Below, in pieces: positions 42,877-53,084 of a DNA stretch of 53,084 nt. The stretch spans positions 1-53,084 of the forward strand of contig WELA01002202.1 of NCBI GenBank assembly GCA_009602735.1, read 5' to 3'. Both the position numbers and the translations under genes were made by a program. Origin of the DNA: Mesotaenium endlicherianum. Its lineage: Eukaryota; Streptophyta; Zygnematophyceae; Zygnematales; Mesotaeniaceae. Every line of letters starts with the position of its first letter. Within the stretch, counting starts at the first letter, position 1. Below the pieces are notes generated by a model, which worked only from the letters and a program-made list of their open reading frames with translations, made no database searches and was not told where the DNA came from.

Positions 42877-44136
42877 TGTAATGAATTAGCTGATTATTTA
42901 TTTAATTAATTGCACATATTATTATAACCTTAAATAAGTGTCATGTCAATATACTGACGTGTGCAAGTTCATCTAAATGAATGTATGTCGATATAATGCG
43001 AGTATACTTACTTTGTCAAAAAGGTTAGCAGGATGGCTTTTGTATCATAGTGTAGTTTGCTCACTTTGTTGAAAAGATCAGCAGATTACTTGTGTATCAT
43101 AGTATAGTTGGCTGAGATTTATTAACCAATTATATATAAAGCATAATATCAGTAAGTTGATGTATAGTAAGCTTGTATAAACATAGTCAGTATATTTGGA
43201 CTCAGTACGGTGAGGTTAGACATATTCATTTAGATGAATATTTGTAGATTTGGCACACGTGACCGTAGTATACTGAGACTCAAAGGGTTGACTGAGATTC
43301 GGTAAACCGATGTCCTACCAATGTGGTGAAATCTTGGGTAGGCGGAGCCGTTGTCAGTCAACTGAAAAGTTAGGACTTCAGTCAACCGACCAATTAATAT
43401 GGTCGTTATACCTAGATCCGTGGGTCCCAACCTAACGGTTTTCCCACACAACGGCGCACCTTGCGCCGTGGTCAACCAGATGGGCACTAGGTACATAGCA
43501 GGCTGGGAGATCTCGTGGTTCCTCATTCTGGACAATAGGCTTTAGAGTTGGATTTCTATTGGCAAGTGATGTGTGCACTTTTGGGGTTTGTTATTATGAC
43601 CAGCTTTCACAAAAATTGACATGGCTGCTTTGTTGGTGCTCCAAATGGGCAAACTATATCTTTTCGGAAAGCTCTCGTCAAGATGCGTTTGTTGTCATTA
43701 AGTTTGCTCAATTTGGAGTAGTGTTGACAAAGTTATGCTCTCTGACATTTCGGGGACACATAGCGGATAGATTCCATGGTTTTGCACCTAAGTCTGTGGG
43801 ATGTGTTTTAGCTACTTTATGGTCATTCAAATGAGAGCGCCTTTGCTATTCAATCCCCTGATATTGTGCATGTGCTTATACATGCTTGCATGCCTGGTAG
43901 GCAAGAGGCCATGAGTTTCTGAAGGAGAAGCTCTAATCCTCAAGCTCGCCTCTTTCTTGTGCCTGGTGTTTGTGTGCAACTAGGGCACACTACGGTGAGT
44001 GAGTCAAGGGGTATAAATGAGTAAATGGAATCCATTCTAAGGGCAAAGATTGCTCCTTGATTTTTCACGCTTCCACCTATCTTTGATATTATATATTAAA
44101 TGGAATATATTTCTTGAATAAGCAAGTTTCATTTCA
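42877..44136 (+). repeat. Solo LTR of element C family inside G RT
   Basis: 1260 bp, TGTAATGAATTAG...GTTTCATTTCA, flanked by exact CTATG duplications (42872-42876 and 44137-44141). It splits RT between FRTRYGHY and EFNVMPFGL. It carries the hairpin at 43451-43469 and the shared box near 43314. It is more diverged than the two LTRs of element C, so it inserted earlier. Confidence 0.93.
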
Positions 44137-46632
44137 CTATGAGTTTAATGTGATGCCATTTGGACTGACAAATGGTCCTGCAACCTTCATGGGTGCTATA
44201 AGGACATCTTCAGGCCTTACTTAGATAAGTTTGTGCAAGTCTTCTTGGATGATATTTTATTTTTCTCGAAAGATGAAGCTAAGCATGTTGAGCATTTATA
44301 GACAGTCATGGACACTCTGAGAAAGAATCAGTTATATGCTAAAGTGAACAAATGTGATTTCTTTAAAATAAAGTATTGATTTCTTGGGCCACGTTGTCAG
44401 TAAGGAAGGCATCAGTGTGGATCCTAAGAAAGCCCAACCCATAAGGGACTGGCCACAGTCTGTCTCAAAAGTTAGATCCTTCCTCGGGTTGGCTAATTAC
44501 TATAAGAGATTTTTTGAGAGATATTCTACAAAGGCCAATAAACTGACTGATCTTACTAAGAAGAACATAGGATATGTGTGAGGGGAAGAGCAGCAAGCAG
44601 CCTTCTAGACCCTTATAGATGCTCTCCGTTCTGCCCCAATCTTAGCTGTGTATGACCCCAGCAAACCTGTGCAGGTGATTACTTATGCTTTTGACTTTGC
44701 TATGGGTGCTATTTTGTTGCAGTCTGCTGACAAAAGCACAAAGGATGGTAACGTGAAGCAGGAGTGGCACCCTGTGCTGTAAGAGTCTATGAAATTCAAT
44801 CCAGTTGAGATTAATTATTATGTGCATGATAAAGAGCTATTGGCAATCATTCATGTTCTCAAACAGTGGAGAGCTTACTTACATGGCAAAGCTTTTAAGG
44901 TGAATATAAATCACCTAGCGCTGACTCACTTCTAAAAGAAGTTCAGGCTGTCGAGGAGGGAGAACCGCTGGAGCCAGATGCTGGAGCAGATAGACTACAA
45001 ACCAGGGAAGTTGAAGCCTGCTGATGACTTGCAAGAAAGGAGCTTTAGTCAGCATGGTGTAGATAAAGTCCTCTGTGCACTCACTTTATTAAAAGTCAAA
45101 AAGACCTTCCTTGAACAACTTAGGAAAGCCTACCTTTCTGACCCAACATTTCAGCCCAGCCCCATTGATGGTGTGTTACCTGCTAATACACTCGAATATA
45201 GGCTAAAGGGCGGGGTCTAGGTAAATGAGACCACTTCAGGATGGATGAAGTTGGTAATTCCTAATAACTTGGAACTAAGGAATTTATTAGTGAGTTAAGC
45301 TCATGACGGTGTACTGGGTGGATATTTGGGGCAGGCCAAAATTGTTGGCAAATTGGCAAAACTTTATCACTGGGAAGGGTTGCCTCGGGAGGCCTTGAAA
45401 TATGTTAAGTCCTGTGATCAGTGTCAGAAAAACAAGTGTAGACACACCCCACCCGGGGGGCTATTACAACCATTACCCATCCCAGCTGGATCATGGGAAA
45501 CAATATCCATGGATTGGGTAGTAACACTACCAAGACCTGCCAATGGACATGATTCTATACTGGTAGTAGTGGATAAATTGACAAAAATGGTCATTTTCAT
45601 CCCCACCACTGTCAAAGAACTGCACTCAAAATTGCGAGACAGTTCTACAATCATGTAATATGCCAGCATGAGCTACCCTCTAATATTATCTCGGACAGGG
45701 ACTCAAAGTTTACCTCTAAATTTTGGAGAGCTTTAATGGGGTTAATGGGAGTCAAACAGCTGCTTAGCACAGCAAACCACCCTCAGACTGATGGGCGGAC
45801 TGAAAGAACTAATCAAATTCTGCAAGAGGTGGTGAGAGCATATATTAATCAAAAACAAGACAATTGGGATAACCTGTTGCCTCAAATTCAATTTGCGGTC
45901 AACAGTGCGGTGCATGCGTCAACAGGAAAGACTTCTTTTGAACTCAATCTCGGTAGAGTCCCTAATTCTCCTTCAGATGTGCTAGGGGAGTCTTTAATTC
46001 ACCCGGAGGGGATTTCCCACCCGGTGTCTCTCCAATTAACTCCGGAGTTTGCTGACACCCTGTCAAAAGTCCAACAAAGTTGGCACAAAGCCCAAGAAAA
46101 TCAACAAGAATATGCGAATCAACACCGTCGGGAGCTGACATTTACTATGGGCAATTTAGTCAAACTGCATTCTCAACATCTGTACCTGCCTGGTGTGGTC
46201 AAGAAAAAGCTTGGTCCAATTTGGGTCGGTCCATATTCGGTGGTGCGCCGTGTCAATCATAATGCTTACAAACTGAACATGTCAGCGGACTACAAGGGTC
46301 ACCCGGTCTTTAATGTGTCTTTCCTGGAACCATACATCGAAGGTGACACACTGTTCACAGGTCGGTTACCTGTCCAATCAGGACTGATCCCCGCTGTCCG
46401 GGATGGTGATCCTGAGGAATGTGAGGCTGATGAGATTTTAGAAGCTTGGTCTGTCCGTCGATCATCTAAACATGTCATGAAATATCTGGTTAGATGAAAG
46501 GGTGACGATGCCTCTGGGGACATCTGGGAAGTTAAGGACCATTTGACCAATGCCAAAGGGGCCTTGAAATGGTTTTATCTTTGGGAGGCTGGGACACCTC
46601 CCTAACTGTCATTTCAGTTGACATGGGCAGGT

Positions 46633-46803
46633 GACAGGAGGTCCTGTCTCCATTTAAGTTGGAGGGGAAATGTGGCCAAATGAGGCCAAAAGTGACAATT
46701 AGTGACAGAAAGTGACAATAGTTGACAGTAAGTGACAGTTTTGAGAGGCACCCCAGTGACAATTTGGTCAGGCAGCCCACCTTAAACATTAAGTTGGAGG
46801 GAG
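46633..46803 (+). promoter_or_regulatory. Internal hairpin, two polypurine-like tracts and 10-bp repeats (G)
   Basis: Hairpin GACAGG-AGGT-CCTGTC (46633-46648), TTTAAGTTGGAGGGGAAA (46653-46670), five 10-bp units AGTGACAnnn (46691-46740), then ATTAAGTTGGAGGGAG (46788-46803). It lies between pol and the third ORF, as in D and F. Confidence 0.7.
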
Positions 46804-47019
46804 TAGGATAAACATCTCGGGAACTAGCTGATTGCCGTTACATATCCATCCTCCACACTCAACTGCGCTCACACTCACTTTTCTCTCAAGCACACTCACA
46901 CTTTCAATTTACTTACACCAAGTATTGCATGCTACAACTCCCACTATTACGTTCTTACCTGTCAAGGTACTCAATCCGGTGCATAATATCATGACTACAC
47001 TAATTCAATTGTGGTATGA

Positions 47020-48295
47020 ATGAGCAGGAGGACTCAAAAGTTTGAACTCAAGAGGAAAAGAAGGGCGGTTGAGGCGCTGGCGAAGTACAAGAAGTTCCGT
47101 AGCGACATCGAATCATCCTCCATCTCTTCTCGAGAATCAGATAGGTGATTCTGAAACGGTGCCAATACCTGGGAATTGGGGCACAGACAGGGTCATCGGG
47201 TTGATCCCTATGCATACAGACAGCTTCGAGGATACCACTTCCCACAACCGGTTCAAGGCCATGTATAACGAGGTGGAGAGAAGGAGCTAGGATTTCTTGG
47301 CAAGGGAGACCAATCAGTTGGATTTCTCAGGTCACTGGTACCCCTGTACTTTGAAGAGGACTGATCCTGCTTTCTTTCTGCAGCCCACTGACTGGCGCTG
47401 GATGACCATCACCATCAAGGACCAGCAAAATGACAGAGCTGAGGAAGACGATTTCCTGGCAGACTTGCAGGTGAAGATAGTGCTACCACCTCACATTGCA
47501 GCATGGGACCCAAGACTGGATGGAGTCAGGGACTGCATGAGTCAGGAGACACAGGAGGATAGGACTAGGGCTAGAGATTCCTTCTCTAAGGGGAAACATG
47601 CTTATGCCAAATGGGCAAGTAAACAAGGGGAGAAAGACCTATATGCTATCAGGACCCAGCAACCCCCATCGGCATCCAGAAGGGGGAAGTTAGTGGGATA
47701 CTCTTTTTTTCAAAAATGGTTGGAGATGACCAGAGAGACTCCAGAAGTCTCAGAGGAACAGGAGGACAAAGAGGAGGAAGGCGCCGGAGAGGAGTCTAGT
47801 CCTGCTGAGGCACATACCCCCGCTACATCCCCCACTCTACAGCAGGTTGGAAGGGCCTTTGCACAGGCAACCCTGCAGCAGCTTGGGGATACCAGCCCAC
47901 CCATAGATCCAGATCTTCAGTGGCTGGGAAGTTTCAGCAGGACGAGTCCCACCCCAGGAGGTGAAACTCAGTCAGACAGAGCAGACAGAAGGGCTGCCAA
48001 GGAAGCAGCCAGAGGGTAGCCAGCATCCCCCTCTCATAGAGCGCATGTACCCTTAGCCCATGTCATGCAGCACCCCTCTGGTATGCCAGTGTATGTCCCT
48101 GTCAGTTTGAGAGCTGCACAAGAGAGAGCGGTCTCCATCAACTTGTAGACAGTGCAAGAGCAGGCTGCTCAGTTGCTGCGTTCACCTCTTGGTTCACCCT
48201 GGTATGAGCCCCCAGGTTTCAGGAGGCCATCAGATAGAAGAAGGAGATCCAGTTCCGGGTCTCGCTCCCCAGACGATAGAGCCTCTGGTACTTAG
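47020..48295 (+). pseudogene. Third ORF of element G, decayed
   Basis: Starts MSRRTQKFELKRKRRAVE. The coiled coil is shortened: a region equal to about 130 residues of D is missing, with a frame change near 47140. Conserved blocks follow: MYNEVERRS, QPTDWRWMTITIKDQQ, VLPPHIAAWDPRLDG, FSKGKHAYAKWA, PASPSHRAHVPLAHVMQHPS, GMPVYVPV and an RRRRSSSGSRSPDD tail. Stops at 47288-47290 (TAG for TGG), 48017 and 48145. Its position is the same as in D, with a similar Ser/Arg-rich end. Confidence 0.88.
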
Positions 48296-48370
48296 TTTGC
48301 TGTTCTTTGTCTTAGTATCAGTCAGTTGTGTTGCATGTGGGTTACTTTGTTGTAAATAATAGTAGGAAGT

Positions 48371-48405
48371 GTTGTTGAGTCGACAACAATTTAAGTTGGA
48401 GGAAC
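48371..48405 (+). promoter_or_regulatory. 3' polypurine tract with preceding hairpin (element G)
   Basis: GTTGTTGAGTCGACAAC (48371-48387) keeps D's hairpin with one G-T pair, followed by TTAAGTTGGAGGAAC touching the 3' LTR. Confidence 0.8.
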
Positions 48406-49135
48406 TGTAATAAATTAGTCTATTGGATAGACATAGTATTTATTTTGATATATTAGTTAAACAAGTTCAGCTTGTTGAGCTTTAGTTAATATTAAGTTTG
48501 CTGAATATTTAATACTTAGTTAAATGACTCCGAGAGCAGCAGGCTGAAGTCAATTAGGTCAACTTGTTGACTTGGGTCAGCTTGCTGACACATTCTTTGA
48601 TAGTCAGCTAGTTGCCGTACTCGGCAGCAGCGAACTGCCTAGCTATGCATCTAAGTGTGGTGTGCTAGATGAGTGGCCAGATGACACCCTTAAGGTGGAT
48701 GGCGATTTGGGATGATGGGAGATGGCTGTGAATTTGGTAAGCCGAGGTCCTACCAACGTGGTTAACTCCCGGGTAGGCGATGCCATCGCACTTGCCGTTG
48801 AACAATAAACTCATTCCATGTACATATGCTAGGTTTTGCTCTCGAGTTCGGCATTTGAAAACAAGGCCAACTCTCTTGTACTGCATACTGAGAGATATCT
48901 GAATCCAAGGCGAGAAGCCATTGATATGCACTGTCTTTTAGCCTTCCTTATGTATGAGTTTACTGATTGCATTATTGATGCTAGTTTACTTGCATTTGAC
49001 TTGCGAGTATTGTTCACTGCTAGTGTGTTGTCTTTTGCTGTTTAATAAGTTAATAGAAAGTACCACAACGATTACTCGCTAATATGAAGATCTTTAGTAA
49101 TTGTTAATCGCCTATTGGTAAGTTGATTCATTTCA
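48406..49135 (+). repeat. Element G 3' LTR
   Basis: 730 bp pair of 38655-39387. Shared box at 48749-48778. The antisense 88-codon frame is open here (48665-48931, minus strand). Confidence 0.92.
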
Positions 49136-50004
49136 GCTGTGCTCAAAGCTGCGCAGCAATCTTCTCAACTCCAAATGGCTAAATTACAGGAGTTGTGAAC
49201 AAACTAGCGCAAAGCATGGCAGCACAAGCTTATGAGGCAAGGGGGCTGATTGCATACTACTACTCCTACTATTTTTCTCTAAGATCACCTTCCTTCTTTC
49301 CGTAATCAGGCAATTTGAACACAAATTGTTAAAGCGGCGGATTCAATGCACACAGTCACACTTGGAGGCTCGGTGGTTGTGTTGTTTTTTTGGCAGGCCC
49401 GGTCTGCTATGCCACATTCTATTGCACTTTTAGGTATTTGCCCTTTTAACATCTGCACGTCGGATTTTGTTGGTACAGTATCTACCCACAAATCCGTCCT
49501 GTTAGGATGAGTGAATGTCCTCCCCCACTGCGGCCATGGCTAATTGCTGCACTACCATGCCTCTACAAGCCATATTCCTCCAACCTTTGTGCACCTATAT
49601 TAGCGGAGGCCACACCTTCCAATCTTTAACCCAAGACGTCTCCATACCACTCTCCTCTTTGCCCCATTGCATTCATACGTGCACTTCGACCATTGAACTA
49701 ACGCACTATAGGAGCTACTGAGACTGACTAAGACCAACTCACAATCCACTAAGGGCCCTTGACTTAATTGACTTTGTGTCCTTATATATCCCTCAGCTCC
49801 AATTATAACACTAGTTTTACCTAGTCTACCTATCTTGCAGACCAATATAGCGATGCTGAAGTGGTGAACATTGTTAAGAAAAGGTGTCCTCATTCAAAGG
49901 TACCTGAGGATCACAAGGTCTCGTAAGTGGGGATTGCAACCACCAAAAGGCTCTACATGTACCAGCGTGCAATATAGATGGCCAGATGAACAATTCTCAT
50001 CCGT
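49136..50004. other. Spacer between element G and host gene
   Basis: About 870 bp. The first 60 bp translate to AVLKAAQQSSQLQMAKLQEL, which may be a scrap of a helical gag region. The rest shows no recognisable gene; it should include the 3' untranslated region of the downstream-reading host gene. Confidence 0.4.
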
Positions 50005-53000
50005 TCAATTAGCAGGCTCGACAAGGGTGAGGGGTTGACCAGATTTGACCTGCTGCACCGTTTCGTTTATGATCTGCACCCAAACACGCCACGCATCATT
50101 CGTAAAGCGAGGATGCCAACACGATATTTGCAGCAGGCACCGGCCAAGTGGCCTTCGCTTCTTGAAGCTCCTGGGTCGCGACAAGTGGGACCTGTACCTT
50201 GGACAGGGCAGAGGTGGAGAGATTCCCCGGCAGCCCGCAACACAGCACAACAAGGTGCTCCGCGATATGTACGACTGGGGCTGCCTAGAGCCTAGTACGA
50301 GGAGCCAGCTGTCGGTCTGAATGCAGCATCAGCAAGCAGGAGGAGCACGAGGGGAGCGCGTGAAGGAGGTACTCTGACTCGACACCCACGGCCCACGGGG
50401 GTGGAGGGGGCACGTAAGCAAAACTCTCTCTTTTTCTCTCACCTCTGCCATGCGCTGGTAGGAGAGCTCAGTCACGCCTCCAATGTGAGGCGTGATGATG
50501 ACCTTGGGATGCTGGGCAATCGGATCCTCGGGATCAAAGGGCTCCTGCCACGCCACGTCGATTCCTAGCCCCCCCAGATGGCCCGAGTCCAGAGCCTCCC
50601 TCACGGCCGCGTAGTCTAGCAAGCCCCCCCGGGCGATGTTGACCAGCACTGCTCCCTGCCAGGAGGCAAGCAATCAAACAAGCAAGCAGAGGAAGAACAG
50701 TCAGGAGTGGGACTGGAGTGTCGAGCCTCCCAGCGACAAGAGGCGGCTCTGTTGTCTCATCTGCACATTGGAGCAGAGCAGCAGGAAGGTCAACAGGTGG
50801 GGCAGGCAGAGGTGAACGGCGGGCCATCGGTCCAGCTAGCCGGCCAAAATTGCAACGTTTGGACATGCGGAAGCCACACTCGGCACACATCTCGCTCAGA
50901 GAAAATTGAGTTCCTACCCACTTGCGCAGCTCACCAAATCACCAAGTCATCACAAGCGTTCGTTTCTCTCCGCCACCACACCTGCGGGAGCCCAAAAGCC
51001 GACATGGCGCGAGATTGTGGGCACCATCCCCCCTCCTCTTGCAAGCTGAGGCGGATCCCCTCCTCTCGCGGGTAGTGCTCAGTTGCGCACCTCATCACAT
51101 TCATGAGGGGGGGGCTCCGAGAGGAACAGAGGCGCTGTCACCTTGATAGACAGACGACGCTCAGCATCATCAGGTCTGGTGCTTGCGAGAGTCGGAGCAA
51201 AGCAGGAGGATGCAAGCCAGCGCGGGTGACCGCGCTCCCACAGGCCGGGCCCGCCTGGGACCGCAAGCAATTTGCACAGAAGCATCCTGACTTTGACTAC
51301 TCGTTTGAACAACAAGCACGAGCAGACAAGGGGCACAGCAGGAAGCCCGCTGTCGGCGGCCCGGCGACCACAAGCCTGACCGACGCAGGTCACAAGCCCG
51401 CGTGAAGAGGCCAGGCATGGATGATGCACCTGCCAAACACAATGAGAATGTCGATGGCCCTCGGAGCCTGAGGGCAAGAGCGTGAGCAAGCGAGTGAGTG
51501 AGACAGTGAGTGAGCGCGCGGACCTTCTTCATGGAGCCCAGGAAGGCCTTGTCCACCATGCCAGCCTGCTCACCCCGCAGGCAAAGACGACGCCGACCAG
51601 TGCCACGTGGCAACACGGGCTCGGCGTGGCCCGCATGCATGAGTGCGTGCATGGACGTAATCATGCACCCACGGACGCATGCACCTGCAGCGGCTGACTG
51701 CCAAAACGGTTGCACTCAGCGCACCCACGCACGCACGCAGGCATCGCGCACCAAGGCAGGCAGGCGCGGAAGCCAGGAGGCCCGGCGAGTGAGCGAGGCA
51801 GAGCGAGGCAGGAAGGAGTGGCTCTCACGGTCTCGCGCGTGAGCAGGCAGGACATGACCACCACGTCCGCCCGAGCCAAGAAGCGCGGCAGCTGCGCGCT
51901 GCCCCCCCTCTCGTCCAGGTACTCCTCGCCCCCGCTGCCACCGCCGCCGCCAGCTGTCGGCCTCCCAGTGTCCGGGGCTTCGCTCGCCAGCCGGACTGCT
52001 GCGGCTTGCTGATCCGTCTCAGCGGAGTCCACCGGCTCGCTGTCTGGAGAGGTACATGGCTCACGCCCACGCACACACCCACACACACACACACGAACAC
52101 ACACGACACATGCACATTCATTCATTTATTCTCATTTTCATCCCAGTGCCGCCGCTGCCGCTGCCGCCGCTCCTGCTCAAGCTCATGGTCACGCTGCTGC
52201 CAATATTGCTACGAACATATATATGGACCGACCGCGGCTGACAAAATTGAAAGCGGAGGTGCAGCCAGCTCCTGTGTACTCACTGGCTCATTCCTCCTTG
52301 CCCGCTTCTCTCTGGCATTCTCCACTTGCAAGACCTGATAGAAGATGTCGGACGGCAATACGAGCGGCTGAAGAGTACGCGCTGAAGGAAAGTGCCACGT
52401 CTGGGAAAAAGAAAGCGTAGCTGGTGCACATGTGTGTGTGTGTGAGTGTATGTGTGCGTGTGTGTGCGCGTGCGTGCGTGTGCCCGGGCACCACAGTTTT
52501 TCCAAGCTGGGCTGGGCTGTCCCTCCACCCCTAAGCAGAAGAAGGGAGAGGGGCTGGCTCCCATTGTGGCACGCCAATTGCAGCCAGCCCGCCAGCAATG
52601 CATCCCGGTCCACTTTCGCTGAAAGCCCACCCTTTCATGCCTTCCCCACGACGATGACAGGGGCTCCCACACGAATGAGAAAGAATTGCAGTACTGGCTT
52701 GGAACGTGCAACTGCAGTGCACCGTAGATGTAGCCAGAGTTGTCATAGTAGTAGCAGTAGCAGCAGTACGGCAGTCTCATCTTCCCTGCGGCTGGAGTGC
52801 ACAAGAGTGAGAAGAAAGTTAGTGAATAGTAGTACGAATAGTAGACTGGATAGTAAAAAAGCGCAGAGGTGAATTCTCACCTTCCCCTAAAATGGGCCAT
52901 TCCTCGGGGCGACCCGAACTGCCGGGCGGCAAGGCGGCGGCAGAGGCGGCAGAGGAGGGGGCGTCGGCGTTCCACGAGCGGCGGACCGCAGAAATGGAGA

Positions 53001-53064
53001 CGCCAAACGGCCTCAGGCGCGGCGCCAGCTCTCGCCCGATGCCTCCGTATCCCACTATCAGCAC
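50005..53064 (-). CDS. D-isomer-specific 2-hydroxyacid dehydrogenase (host gene, C-terminal five exons)
   Basis: Exons on the minus strand: 53064-52881, 52043-51829, 51565-51524, 50655-50443 and 50073-50005, with consistent phases and AG/GT borders; upstream exons lie beyond the window. Exon 1 here has the Rossmann motif GYGGIGRELAPRLRPFG. The middle exons read YLDERGGSAQLPRFLARADV and LTRET-AGMVDKAFLGSMKK. The 213-bp exon has the catalytic Arg (NIARGGLLDY), Glu (DVAWQEPFDP) and His (ITPHIGGVTE). The last exon ends VKSGQPLTLVEPAN. It resembles an uncharacterised plant NAD(P)-dependent 2-hydroxyacid dehydrogenase group (Arabidopsis AT1G72190-like, from memory). The donor at 51523 (GTCCGC) is weak. 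A Gly-rich insert (GGGGGSGG) after the Rossmann segment is unusual. GC-rich, unlike the retroelements. Confidence 0.9.
52064..52115. repeat. (CA)n microsatellite in intron
   Basis: Imperfect CA/CACG repeat inside the 837-bp intron between the first two visible exons. Confidence 0.85.
52430..52482. repeat. (TG)n microsatellite in the same intron
   Basis: Imperfect TG/CG repeat, inverted relative to the CA repeat about 315 bp away, so the two could pair in the intron RNA. Confidence 0.85.
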
Positions 53065-53084
53065 CTAGCAAGAGGGGGGGTGGG

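Larger units (their letters stand above)
40843..46605 (+). pseudogene. Element G pol, decayed and twice interrupted
   Basis: The slip heptamer TTTAAAA is at 40843-40849. Protease ([10 protein letters not shown], the same DGG triad as D) is at 41017-41469. RT runs 42430-42876 and 44137-44600 with FLDD kept ([13 protein letters not shown]). RNase H, integrase ([28 protein letters not shown]) and chromodomain (EADEILEAWSVRRSSKHVMK) run to the stop at 46603-46605. Stops include CAG to TAG at 41467-41469 and TGG to TGA in the chromodomain. A small deletion lies near 44193. Confidence 0.9.
38655..49135 (+). mobile_element. Degenerate D-family element 'G', full layout, with two nested solo LTRs
   Basis: LTRs 38655-39387 and 48406-49135 (TGTAAT...CATTTCA). 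PBS, gag, slippery site, pol, internal module, third ORF and 3' hairpin-polypurine tract occur in D's order. Flanks GGTGA and GCTGT match at only 3 of 5 bases. Pol is split by solo LTRs at 41556-42276 and 42877-44136. Many C to T and G to A changes show it is old and dead. Confidence 0.93.

Noticed and set aside
38655-49135. Target-site duplication for element G
   Set aside because: Flanks GGTGA and GCTGT agree at only 3 of 5 bases, not enough to claim.
1-53084. CRISPR arrays, bacterial operons or phage genes
   Set aside because: No direct-repeat/spacer pattern; introns, LTRs and chromodomains make the DNA eukaryotic.

Overview
The window is eukaryotic nuclear DNA, almost entirely nested Ty3/gypsy (chromodomain-type) LTR retrotransposons. 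A GC-rich, intron-containing host gene lies at the right edge. Three families use a primer-binding site (PBS) that resembles the plant initiator-tRNA-Met site. The host gene looks like the plant D-isomer-specific 2-hydroxyacid dehydrogenase group, and one element carries a cytosine DNA methyltransferase. Together these suggest a green-lineage genome, most likely a charophyte (streptophyte) alga. The organism call is inference.

Layout. Positions 1-4641 hold remnant A, a decayed plus-strand pol. Positions 4642-33341 hold composite element E on the minus strand: gag, protease (PR), DNA methyltransferase (DNMT), a coiled-coil tail, then the last part of a pol and an LTR; reverse transcriptase is missing. 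E's coding region is split by element C (6898-28003, plus, TSD TGTTG), a non-coding LTR element. C's 5' LTR is split by element D (7949-16741, minus), and C's 3' LTR by element B (20628-26850, minus, TSD ATGTC). Next come an inverted second copy of the E-type gag (33365-34451), truncated element F (34578-37680, minus) and degenerate element G (38655-49135, plus). G is broken by two solo LTRs with exact TSDs (TGCAA and CTATG). The host gene runs from 53064 down to 50005.

Function. D is essentially intact: gag, a -1 frameshift cassette (TTTAAAA, 7-nt spacer, perfect 10-bp stem), a full pol (PR, RT, RNase H, integrase, chromodomain) and a third ORF between pol and the 3' LTR. F and G carry diverged copies of the same third ORF, so it is a stable part of the family. 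The family also keeps two hairpin-plus-polypurine modules, one before the 3' LTR and one between pol and the third ORF. C shares LTR ends, PBS, hairpin-polypurine module and an internal LTR box with D and G but encodes nothing recognisable, so it probably moved using D-type proteins. E joins a retroviral-type protease and a cytosine methyltransferase in one reading frame, separated only by a stop codon.

The strongest candidates for something new are the PR-DNMT element, the conserved third ORF with its duplicated control module, and a tRNA-like A-box/B-box structure with a compensatory change inside the B-type LTRs.
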